From an uncultured Alsobacter sp. (GTDB lineage: Bacteria > Pseudomonadota > Alphaproteobacteria > Rhizobiales > Beijerinckiaceae): 64,000 nucleotides of DNA. The position numbers were made by a program, and so were the translations under genes. The notes under the pieces were generated by a model. The model had not been told where the DNA came from. It was given only the letters and a program-made list of their open reading frames with translations, and did not search any database. Of the stretch, positions 33,760 through 41,489 are shown in pieces. Location: assembly GCF_945952055.1 (NCBI RefSeq), contig NZ_CAMFHB010000017.1, forward strand, positions 1-64,000, read 5' to 3'. The first letter of the stretch is position 1. Each line of letters begins with the position of its first letter.

Positions 33760-34088
33760 TGGACCCACTCCTTGGATCCGGCGGCCTTGCCCAGCCGGTA
33801 GTAGCGGGACAGGCTGAGAGCCCAGCGCTCCGTGGGATCGATGATCCAGATCGGGCTCGTGTGGATGAGGCCGGGGCCGCAGTGCGGGTGCGCCGTAACT
33901 AGGCCCACTAGGACCGGTCCAGCGGGAGACTGGGCCAGGTGCCACTCATCGAGGCGCGGCGCGCGATCGAGATCGGACTGGGTGGGAGCGAGACCGGCTG
34001 CGACCGCCTCGAGCCGGTCTGCGAGGACCCGAAGGCGGCCGGCCAGGAGCGGCGTCGCAATGCGCCTGTGGAAGGGATTCAGAGACAT
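33756..34088 (-). CDS. DUF6634 family protein
   Basis: A 110-residue protein of unknown function matching the DUF6634 pattern: LRVLADRLEAVAAGLAPTQ, then LDRAPRLDEWHLAQ, VGLVTAHPHC and a tail SLSRYYRLG. The start at 34088 (MSLNPFHRR) has an AGGAG ribosome binding site; an in-frame ATG 33 nt upstream is not supported. No membrane segment, signal or catalytic motif is visible. Its stop overlaps the start of the AAA+ gene, so the two are made together and probably act together. Confidence 0.75.
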   Translation of the reverse strand: MSLNPFHRRIATPLLAGRLRVLADRLEAVAAGLAPTQSDLDRAPRLDEWHLAQSPAGPVLVGLVTAHPHCGPGLIHTSPIWIIDPTERWALSLSRYYRLGKAAGSKEWVQ

Positions 34089-34683
34089 GGATAGGCTCCT
34101 CGGGCACGCAGCGCGCACCACGGAGATGGGGTAGACAAGGGTTGGAATGCTCGTTGCGCAGAGCCGCGCCGGTCACGCCGCAGGCCGCACCACGAGTCCT
34201 ACGCCATCATGGTCAGAGGCGTGTTCCCGATGGAGTGCTTCAGGCCAGGTTCACGAGGCGAAGGGCGGCAGCGTCGGATCAGCGGATGCGCGCTATCTCG
34301 CGGGAGGGTCTTGGCACGCGGCGGATGGCACGTGTCTCCGATGCCCCCAACGGGCGGCTATCCCGGGCGCCGAACGGCGCGCTCTTGAAAAGGATAAGCA
34401 TCGGAAGACCTCTGGGCCGTCTCAGCATCGTGCGGTCCAAGGTGCCAGTGCACCCGAAACGCCGCGAACAGGACGGAGCGGTCCGTATCTGGCTCGAGAT
34501 TACAGGTGCTTCAAGCCTGTCTTGCCATCGGGGTAAACGGACCTCGAGCGACTAAGCGGGAACGTGGTATTTTCTCCCCCGTCGCGCTCGCGCTTCCGCT
34601 AGCCACATGCTTCGCGACATTCAGGAGCGCTGCCTTCTCGATAGCGCCAGGTATTGTCGGTTCTGTCAGTTTTGTCGGTGCCC
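34089..34683. other. 595-bp intergenic stretch with a short tandem repeat
   Basis: No gene can be supported; short frames on both strands have neither ribosome binding sites nor family-like composition. The left part should contain the promoter of the DUF6634-AAA+ pair. At 34654-34680, directly beyond the DUF3987 stop, three 9-nt imperfect direct repeats run in tandem: TTGTCGGTT, CTGTCAGTT, TTGTCGGTG. Confidence 0.5.
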
Positions 34684-36711
34684 TTATGTGAAGACCCTCG
34701 GGTTAACCTGAATAGTCTTGCGCGGTGCGCCACCTGCAGGTCCCGGCATGACCCGGTGCACGCGAACGATGCCCCTCTCGGCCAGTTCCCTGATTGCCTT
34801 GTCGAGCACGTCGGTGCGGGACAGGCGTCCGGAGCAGGCCCTCTGGAGATCTCGCTGGTTGACCTCGTTCCATCCGCGGCGGCGGAGGATGGCGAGAAGG
34901 TCGCGTGCATCGCGATCTTCGATTCTGCCCGCGGCGAGCCCGAAGACGGCTTCCGCGCCCGGCATGAGCACAGCCTCGACCAGCGTCGCTGCCGCCTCGA
35001 CGGACTGCAGGGAGATGCGGCCCGGATGAGCCCGGCTGGAAAGGCCGAACGTGGCCAGGTCGATCGCGCTCGCCAGCCGCGCCGCCAAGCCCCCAGCCTT
35101 TGCGTAGCCCGACGCCAAGAGACCCTCGTGGTCCCGCGCCTTGGCATCATAAAACGCCCGTGTCTCGCGGAGCACTTCCGCTGCCTTCGGCTCGAGCATG
35201 ACCTCCGTTGAAGCCACATTGGCTCCCCACGACTGCGGAACGAGGTCACGGATTTTCTGGAACATGCTCAGGAGACTCTCCGTGGGGACCCGTTTGCCCG
35301 AGCGAGGCATCGCATCGCCACGACCGGCAGGCACCCACGCGAGCCTGGCGAGCAGCCCGTCATCCGGGCCGATGATCTGTGGCAGCATCGCGGGTTGAAT
35401 TGTCGCGAGGAGCGAGATGCTGAAATGATCGGCCGAGATCCTTCCGCGTGTGACGAGATCCGTCGCGTCATGCCGGCCATCGTAGGCGGTCATGAGGAAG
35501 GCGCGGGCCGAGGGGCTGTCATGGTCCTTGAGGAAGCGGGGAAGCTCATCCGGTGCACTGAGCAGCCCCGTGCGTGATCTCGCCGCCAGATCGCGGAGGC
35601 CTTGCGGCGTGCCTGACGTGGAGACGAGGGCGGGCGGCCTTGGAATTTGGAGATCGGCGAGCCGCACATCTGGTGGGGAGGGAAGCGGCTGGCCGGTCTC
35701 GACCGACTGGACGACGGCCCGCCTGTAGATTTGCTCCTGGGCCCAGACGACGTCCCTCTTTGCTCGAAGCGCACCGCAGTAGGCCAGATAGGCCGCGTGC
35801 TCGGCCGCCTGGATCGCCCGCAGCTCGTGCAGCATGGTGTCGATTATGTGCGACTTGAGCAGCCCTGGAGGGCCGACGAGCACCGCGGCCAAGGTGCTGG
35901 GCTCGACCCACGCGAAGCTCACGCGAATGCGCCGCCAGCAGCCGACGAGAGCTGCGACGCACACGAGCAGGCTCATGACGACGTAGGTCAGCGGAACCCC
36001 GAGCGCGCAGGCGATCGTCATGATCAGCCTCTCCACGCGCTCCGGCAGGCACGCGGAGGGAAGCGCGGGGCAGCCCAGGTCGACCGGGCGATCGAAGGCC
36101 TGAATGTCCGGCCAGTCATCCGGCGCGAGCGGCAAGAGCTCGCCGGCGGAGCCCCTCGTCTGCATGCCAGGCGTCACCGCGCCGCCCTCGGCTTTCACTT
36201 GGAGCTGCTCTGAAACGTGCTGCTTCTTCTCGGCTCTGCAGCTCCCCGGTTCAACCTCCCCGCGTGCGGTCGGCGGAAGTTCTCCGTGCCCGTCGCTCCC
36301 TTCGTCCGCGACCTCGACGCGCTCCGGCTCGCTGAAACCAGCCTCGATCGCCGCGCCCTCAACGCGGTCTATCTCGTCGACAGTCGTCTGGCCATCTGAG
36401 GCGTCGGGCGTGGTTGGGCAATCCATCACCCGAAGCGATGCGGCTCCGTTTTCGACGGCATTGGCCGACGGCGTCTGGTTGACCGCCTGATCGACGAGAT
36501 CGTCGGCCAAGTAGTCGCTCGTGATGGGTGGCTGACCCGGTTCGACTTCCGAGCCGTCGGATGTCAGATCCAGCGACGTTCGAAGGTTTTCGGTTCCGCT
36601 GGTGTCGCGCCAACCTTTCGGCACGGCAAGCAAGGGGGGGGCGATAGTGGTCTGCCGGTACGCGTCGTCCTGGCCCTCGTAGATCGGCACAGACTGGTCA
36701 AGGTGCTTCAT
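34684..36711 (-). CDS. DUF3987 (YfjI-type) protein with degenerate P-loop
   Basis: About 675 residues. The first ~210 are low-complexity and acidic. The DUF3987 domain starts near residue 215 with RLIMTIACALGVPLTYVVMSLL. The P-loop position reads VGPPGLLKS (~276-284), where the Gly before Lys is Leu. A Walker-B-like GLLSAPDELPRF follows, then YDGRHDATDLVTRG, which resembles the family's YDGxxxxxxTxRG segment. A C-terminal winged-helix-like region (NQRDLQRACSGRLSRTDVLDKAI) fits primase-associated proteins on mobile elements. The start is uncertain: ATG 36711 with GGAG close by is preferred over 36765 and 36906. DUF3987 proteins usually sit with primase/helicase genes on phages and islands; none is adjacent here. 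Confidence 0.75.
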   Translation of the reverse strand: MKHLDQSVPIYEGQDDAYRQTTIAPPLLAVPKGWRDTSGTENLRTSLDLTSDGSEVEPGQPPITSDYLADDLVDQAVNQTPSANAVENGAASLRVMDCPTTPDASDGQTTVDEIDRVEGAAIEAGFSEPERVEVADEGSDGHGELPPTARGEVEPGSCRAEKKQHVSEQLQVKAEGGAVTPGMQTRGSAGELLPLAPDDWPDIQAFDRPVDLGCPALPSACLPERVERLIMTIACALGVPLTYVVMSLLVCVAALVGCWRRIRVSFAWVEPSTLAAVLVGPPGLLKSHIIDTMLHELRAIQAAEHAAYLAYCGALRAKRDVVWAQEQIYRRAVVQSVETGQPLPSPPDVRLADLQIPRPPALVSTSGTPQGLRDLAARSRTGLLSAPDELPRFLKDHDSPSARAFLMTAYDGRHDATDLVTRGRISADHFSISLLATIQPAMLPQIIGPDDGLLARLAWVPAGRGDAMPRSGKRVPTESLLSMFQKIRDLVPQSWGANVASTEVMLEPKAAEVLRETRAFYDAKARDHEGLLASGYAKAGGLAARLASAIDLATFGLSSRAHPGRISLQSVEAAATLVEAVLMPGAEAVFGLAAGRIEDRDARDLLAILRRRGWNEVNQRDLQRACSGRLSRTDVLDKAIRELAERGIVRVHRVMPGPAGGAPRKTIQVNPRVFT

Positions 36712-37088
36712 TACTCCGTTCACGGCGTCTCTCCTGACGAGGGGACGCCCCGCGCGAGGCGTCATGTTTCGGGGAAGTCCCGTCGACTGGACGCCAAGAT
36801 AATAAGATATGATCCATGACTGAGTGAAATGCTTGCAAAGTAATCGAAGATGTGCGTCTGCCAAGTGCAATCCAGGCAGGACGACCCCTATTCGTTCGAC
36901 TTTCAAAGTAAATCGAATGCATGGCAGGCATGTGCCTTTGGCAATGCTTCTCTAAATGCCTCATGGCCCGGCTCGGCGCTCCGCGAGTGGAACGTCGAGC
37001 CGGGCCGCAGGCCGCCAGAGTTGGTCTGTCTCGAGCGCGGTAAGGACAGATTTCAGTCATTCGTTTGCCTCTCGTGGACGGCTCGTGC
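36712..37088. promoter_or_regulatory. A+T-richer upstream region of the DUF3987 gene with spaced direct repeats
   Basis: CAAAGTAATCGAA (36836-36848) and CAAAGTAAATCGAA (36904-36917) are near-identical direct repeats about 68 bp apart in the A+T-rich promoter region of the DUF3987 gene. They could be binding sites for the XRE regulator at 38127. The rest of this 377-bp stretch holds no gene that I can support. Confidence 0.35.
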
Positions 37089-38045
37089 TCAGAAGAGCGA
37101 GGGCTGTGTCTGACGCCACACCTGCGTTCCTGACTTCGTCGACCCCGTGCAAATGCGAGCAGCCGTCGTCAACGAGCCGACACTGTGCGATTTGCGGAAG
37201 GCCAGCCGGTCCTCCTTTGTCGGATGAGGACCAATGATGCCCGCGTCGATGAGTTGCCGACGCGCTGTCCTGGATGCTGACTGGAGCGCCGGTACCTCAT
37301 GCAGGCTTACCTCAGTGCCTGCATGGACGACCACGTGATCGTGCATCTCGTCCACACGTCCATGCAGCCCGCCATAGGCGAGAGACAGTGTACGGACCGG
37401 TTCCTTGAAGGCGCCCCCGCTACCAGGCGCGACTTCGGGAGCCTGCTCCGCCGCCGGCAACCTACTTTGCGGACTGTTCCACCGAGCAGTACCCATGGCT
37501 TTCGAAGGCTGCTGCGTAAGGAGGAAGATCCCACGCCGTTCGAGCTCGGTCCTGAGCACCTGGACGAAGTCGTCCATCGCCCTGTGAACCTCGATCGACA
37601 GGCGGCGAATCTTCGGGGCCCTCTCGCGCTCCACCTCCGCCGAGCGGCTCGCCTCGATGGAGGCCGTGACCACGCCCTCCAGCACCTCCGCACAGGTCTT
37701 GTCGAAGGCCGGATGGCTGCAGGTCACCACGATCATCATCGCGTAGCCGGTGTCGAGCCACTCGTCCCTCTTGTTCGCGAGGCGCGCGGCCACGTTGCCT
37801 CCTTCGCCGACCCGAACGCGGACCGGGTCCAGCGGGGAGTGCGAGGCGCGGACGATCATGTAGGCGCCGGGCCGCGCCATCTGGCTCGTGCAGAGGAGCG
37901 CGTCCACCTGAGCCGGAGTTCCCAGGAACATCGTCGGCACGAAGATCGTCGGCCAGACGATCTGCGCGCAGCTCCCGAACGGGGAGCCGCCGTGGGCGAG
38001 CGGCTGAGCGAGGGACGTGTCGGTAATGAAGCTGTGCATCGTCAT
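37089..38045 (-). CDS. Degenerate GIY-YIG domain protein with C-terminal DUF4357-like domain
   Basis: A 318-residue protein starting at 38045 (GAGGAGAGA ribosome binding site). Residues ~58-130 follow the GIY-YIG nuclease pattern: PGAYMIV (GIY replaced by GAY, 60-62), VRVRVGEGGNVAARL (YIG replaced by RVG at 78-80, conserved Arg88), and a Glu123 at the usual metal-binding position (AEVLEGVV). Residues ~218-312 follow DUF4357: LSLAYGGLHGRV, VVVHAGTEVS, ARRQLIDAGII, then SLTTAARICTGSTKSGTQVW. This two-domain plan is common in restriction-associated and island proteins. Loss of both tyrosines makes nuclease activity doubtful. It is divergent from the XRE gene with an 81-bp gap. Confidence 0.72.
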   Translation of the reverse strand: MTMHSFITDTSLAQPLAHGGSPFGSCAQIVWPTIFVPTMFLGTPAQVDALLCTSQMARPGAYMIVRASHSPLDPVRVRVGEGGNVAARLANKRDEWLDTGYAMMIVVTCSHPAFDKTCAEVLEGVVTASIEASRSAEVERERAPKIRRLSIEVHRAMDDFVQVLRTELERRGIFLLTQQPSKAMGTARWNSPQSRLPAAEQAPEVAPGSGGAFKEPVRTLSLAYGGLHGRVDEMHDHVVVHAGTEVSLHEVPALQSASRTARRQLIDAGIIGPHPTKEDRLAFRKSHSVGSLTTAARICTGSTKSGTQVWRQTQPSLF

Positions 38046-38126
38046 GGGTTCTCTCCTCTCGTTGACGTGGAGAGATGGATGGCACAGAGTATGTCGGACG
38101 ACCACTTTTGAGTCGAGATAGGGTTG

Positions 38127-38381
38127 ATGAATACTTACTCGTCAGACATCGAGCGGATATCTGCGCAGCAAATCCGCGCGGCCCGCGCTTGGCTGGGTTG
38201 GTCGCAGTCAGATTTGGCGGAACATGCGCGTGTTGGGCGAAAAACGATCGCTGTGATGGAAAGCGAGCTCAGCGTCCCTTACGACCGCACACTTCGTGAC
38301 ATACGTGCTGCATTCGAAGAGGCGGGCATCGTCTTTTTATTTCAAGACACACAGGCAACGGGGATTATGGTCCGGAAATAA
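38127..38381 (+). CDS. XRE-type helix-turn-helix regulator
   Basis: An 84-residue protein (ATG 38127; a TTG one codon earlier is also in frame) that is essentially one HTH domain: SAQQIRAARAWLGWSQSDLA, then HARVGRKTIAVMES, and the tail TLRDIRAAFEEAGIVFL typical of small Xre/Cro-like regulators. It probably controls the divergent GIY-YIG/DUF4357 gene and perhaps the other genes of this module. Its stop is the last feature before the catabolic region. Confidence 0.9.
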   Translation: MNTYSSDIERISAQQIRAARAWLGWSQSDLAEHARVGRKTIAVMESELSVPYDRTLRDIRAAFEEAGIVFLFQDTQATGIMVRK

Positions 38382-38499
38382 AGCTACCAACCATGTTCAG
38401 TAGTTTTTGCTGCCGGATGCTCGGGCGTGTTCATGATCAGCCCTTCGACAAACCGACTCTGGAAGCGCAGCAGATCACAGGGCGTCCTCGCAAACAGGT

Positions 38500-39381
38500 T
38501 CAAGTTAGGGGATCGTGCCACTTCTCCGGCGGCGTGTATCCATCCGCCACGATGATCGGCAGGTGCGTCCAGCCGGCCCCGTCTGGCAGCCTCATCCATG
38601 CACCCGCCGCGAGCGCGCCGCCATCGACATGGACCGTGGTTCCCGACACCCAACCGGACAGTCGGTCGGAGGCCAGGAACAGCACGGCCCCCGCCGAGTC
38701 CTCGGCCTCGCCGAAACGACCGATGGGAAACCACCGGGAGATCGCGTCGCGGTTGGCCGGCGGCACCCTGGGCGTGGCCACGATCTGCGCGGTGTTCGTC
38801 GTCTCCGGGGCGACCGCATTCACCCTGATGTTGTCGGCGCCCAGTTCGACCGCGAGGCTTTGGGTGAAGCCGGTGATCGCAGCCTTGAACGAGGCGTAGA
38901 CGACCGTCATCGGAATGCCCCGGAACGCCTCGATCGTGGACAGGTTGACGATGCTCCCGCCACCGCCGGCACGCATGAACGGGATGGCGCGTCGCGTGAC
39001 CCGGAAGATGTGCAGGAGGTTGACGGCGTACAGCGCCTCCCATTCCTCGTCGCTCGAGTGCTCGAACGGCGTCTTGAAGCCGAGATAGTCACCGACATTG
39101 TTGACGAGCACGTCCAGCCGCCCGAAACGGCCCTCGAGCGCGTCGAAGAGGCCCGCGACGTCCTCCTCGCGGCGCACGTCGGCCTCCACGACCAGCGCAT
39201 CGGCTCCGGCGGTTGCAAGGTCCGTGCGGATGGTCTCGGCCCGGGCAGGGTCGATTTCGGCGACGGCCACCCGCATGCCCGCGCGCGCCAGCAGCAGCGC
39301 CGTGGCGCGGCCGATGCCCGCACCCCCGCCCGTCACGAGGGCGACGCGCCCGTCCAGCCCGAGAATGTCGCGGTCGTTCAT
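38500..39381 (-). CDS. SDR family NAD(P)-dependent oxidoreductase
   Basis: A 293-residue classical short-chain dehydrogenase. It has VTGGGAGIGRATAL (cofactor binding, ~residues 15-28), DVRREEDV (acidic base-binding), NNVG in place of the common NNAG (~90-93), the catalytic Ser in NLSTIEAF and YASFK as the YxxxK pair. The ending HVDGG plus a ~35-residue tail is longer than usual. Start has AGGGGGA. It follows the LuxR-type gene on the same strand after 104 bp. The substrate is unknown; the neighbours suggest an intermediate of a carboxylic-acid pathway. Confidence 0.9.
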   Translation of the reverse strand: MNDRDILGLDGRVALVTGGGAGIGRATALLLARAGMRVAVAEIDPARAETIRTDLATAGADALVVEADVRREEDVAGLFDALEGRFGRLDVLVNNVGDYLGFKTPFEHSSDEEWEALYAVNLLHIFRVTRRAIPFMRAGGGGSIVNLSTIEAFRGIPMTVVYASFKAAITGFTQSLAVELGADNIRVNAVAPETTNTAQIVATPRVPPANRDAISRWFPIGRFGEAEDSAGAVLFLASDRLSGWVSGTTVHVDGGALAAGAWMRLPDGAGWTHLPIIVADGYTPPEKWHDPLT

Positions 39382-39485
39382 GTCGTCCCCCTGCGTTCGC
39401 GGGCTGGTGGTCCAGCCCCTTCGGCGAAGTCATCCACGAAGGCGCTTGCCTGGCCGGATCGCTCGGCCGAGGTCGGCTTGCATGA

Positions 39486-39878
39486 TCAGGCGAAGTCCCT
39501 GCTGATGTGCACGGCTGAGCGGACGGCGGCCTCGGTGCGTGACTTGACATGGAGCCGGCGCAAGACCGCGGTGACATGCGACTTCACGGTCGCCTCCGAG
39601 ATGTCGAGTTCGAAGGCGATCTGCTTGTTCAGGCGTCCGAGAACGAGAAGCAGGAGCACCTCCCGCTGCATGCCGGTCAGGGAGCGCAATCGTGTTGCGA
39701 ACCCCTCGTCCTCGGCCATCAGTGCGGCGACTCGATCGGCCAGATGCGGCGGCAGTCGCCCGGCGCGGGCGCTCGATGCGGCATGCGCCGGGGCAGGTGG
39801 TTCCGTGCGCGCCGCGTCGTCCACGGTCCGCCAGTTCACCTCCGGCCATGCGTCGTGGTTGGGCATGTCCACAGGCAC
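39486..39878 (-). CDS. LuxR-type helix-turn-helix regulator without receiver domain
   Basis: A 130-residue protein. Residues ~65-125 form a LuxR_C HTH: LTGMQREVLLLLVLGRLNKQIAFELDISEATVKSHV, closest in style to NarL-type response regulators. The N-terminal ~60 residues are Ala/Pro-rich with no receiver or sensor domain, so it is either a stand-alone DNA-binding protein or a truncated response regulator. It begins 6 nt after the ligase gene on the same strand and so is probably co-transcribed with it. An alternative start is the Met five codons later. Confidence 0.82.
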   Translation of the reverse strand: MPVDMPNHDAWPEVNWRTVDDAARTEPPAPAHAASSARAGRLPPHLADRVAALMAEDEGFATRLRSLTGMQREVLLLLVLGRLNKQIAFELDISEATVKSHVTAVLRRLHVKSRTEAAVRSAVHISRDFA

Positions 39879-39884
39879 CGGCCG

Positions 39885-41303
39885 CTAGTTCGCCTTGCGC
39901 AGGTCGAGCAGGCGTCGAACCTTTTCCCGGCCAAGGCGAGTGTGCTCGGCGAGTGTTCCCGGTTCAACGATCTCCACGTCGACCTTCACGCCAAGGTCCT
40001 TGAACAGCGCGCGTCTCATGTCGGCTTCCAGCGCGGCCGCATCGACCGCGGCGGACTTGCGCTCGATGCGCACCGTCATCTCCTCGCGCCGGCCGAGACC
40101 TTCGCCCACGTAGTAGGCGACGCAGATGTAGTCACCCGTGGTGCGGTCGTCCTTGGTCACGGCGTTCTGGCACGCCAGCGGGTAGACGTTGTTGCCCCTC
40201 AGCTTCACCATCTCGTCGGCGCGGCCGAGGAAGGTGGAAAGCTTGCGGGAGGTGATGCCGGACTCCGATTCCTCGCGGTCCGTCATGATCATCAGGTCGC
40301 GCAGGTCGTAGCGGATGATCGGCGGCACAGACCTGTGAAGGCTCGTGGCGACCACGTTGCCGCGCTGGCCGTAGGGCAGCGTCACGCCCGTCTCGGTGTC
40401 GACGATCTGGACGTAGACCGTGTCCTCGCTGATGTGCTTGCCCTTGCGCTCGCGGCCCTCGAACGCGATCAGGCCGATCTCGTGGGTGCCGTAGTTGTCA
40501 TAGACGGGGCAACCCCAGGCCTCCTCGAGCTTGCGCCGGAAGTGACCCTCGATGTCGGGCCCGAGATAGGAGTGGAGGAACCGCGTCTTGAGCTGGTGCA
40601 GGTCGAACTTCATCTCCTCGGCCACCTGCGCCAGCCGGCCCAGATACTCGCCGCGGGCGAACCACCAGTTCACGCCCCAGTCCCTGGCCAGCTCGAGCTT
40701 GCGCTCGCTGGGCGTGACGATTCCGGTCCCGGTGGTCACCGGCACGCACCCCAGCCAGTGGAACAGGCCCGCGAAGGCGTTCCAGGCCGAGTTGGCCAGC
40801 GAGTTCGTGTAGGTGATCTGGACGATGTCGCCGGGGCGCGCACCCTGTTCGTAGAAGGCTCGCGCGGCCTGCACGGCCTGCACCTCCCAGGCGATCGGAT
40901 CGAACAGCGTGGGCCGCGGCATGCCCGTGGTGCCGCCGCTCGTCTGGATCTTGAGCGGCGTGCGGCCGAAGTCCTCGCGCGTGAAGGCGTAGTGGTCGCC
41001 GAAGGGAGGGGCTGCCTGCAGGGCGCCCTTGAGGTCGTCGCTCGTGAATGTCGGGATCTTGTCGAGATCCTCGAGCCCGCGAATGTCACCAGGCTCCAGC
41101 CCGGCCGCCGTCCAGCGCTTGCGGTAGAACGGGGTATTCCAGGCGTCCTCCATGCGCGCCAGGAACCGATGTTCCTGCAGGGCATGCATGCCGTCGGCCG
41201 ACAGTCGCCCGGTCGTCGCCGCGAAGTGCGGCGGCGGTGGGAAGTCCTTCATGAACTGGTCCCAGTCGACCGACTTGCAGTAGTAAGGGATCTCGAGCGT
41301 CAT
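39885..41303 (-). CDS. Phenylacetate-CoA ligase-like AMP-forming acyl-CoA synthetase (PaaK family)
   Basis: A 472-residue adenylate-forming enzyme of the PaaK/CoF synthetase branch. The P-loop is IQTSGGTTGMPR (~residues 119-130); other family positions are DNYGTHEIG (~ 275-283, the Y-G-T/S-x-E motif), IIRYDLRD and FLGRADEMVKLRGNNVYP. It has no signal peptide. It should convert a carboxylic acid to its CoA thioester with ATP, the entry step for the CoA-dependent enzymes further right. Whether the acid is aromatic is not readable. It diverges from the flavin reductase gene at 41490 with a shared 186-bp promoter region. Confidence 0.88.
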   Translation of the reverse strand: MTLEIPYYCKSVDWDQFMKDFPPPPHFAATTGRLSADGMHALQEHRFLARMEDAWNTPFYRKRWTAAGLEPGDIRGLEDLDKIPTFTSDDLKGALQAAPPFGDHYAFTREDFGRTPLKIQTSGGTTGMPRPTLFDPIAWEVQAVQAARAFYEQGARPGDIVQITYTNSLANSAWNAFAGLFHWLGCVPVTTGTGIVTPSERKLELARDWGVNWWFARGEYLGRLAQVAEEMKFDLHQLKTRFLHSYLGPDIEGHFRRKLEEAWGCPVYDNYGTHEIGLIAFEGRERKGKHISEDTVYVQIVDTETGVTLPYGQRGNVVATSLHRSVPPIIRYDLRDLMIMTDREESESGITSRKLSTFLGRADEMVKLRGNNVYPLACQNAVTKDDRTTGDYICVAYYVGEGLGRREEMTVRIERKSAAVDAAALEADMRRALFKDLGVKVDVEIVEPGTLAEHTRLGREKVRRLLDLRKAN

Positions 41304-41489
41304 TCAGGGCCTCGACAGGACATCATGGGACGACGGCTGGTCCGCGGGCGGCGGACGGCCAGTTGAGACCCTAGCCGAACACCTGCGGCCCGAACCGTCT
41401 GAACAGACTATGACGCACCCGTGCCGCTCTGCGACCGTGTGGAGGAACCGCGTCATCCATGCCGCGCGGGCACGATCCAGGGACGCCGG

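Noticed and set aside
34142-34555. Short overlapping plus-strand frames between the DUF6634 and DUF3987 genes
   Set aside because: Arg/Ser/Ala-rich composition, no ribosome binding site, no family resemblance, and competing frames of similar length in the same DNA.
38384-39043. Minus-strand frame overlapping the SDR gene and ending in a short MNTPEHPAAK tail
   Set aside because: Most of it is the SDR gene read in another frame; the tail is too short to support as a gene, though it could be a remnant at the island edge.
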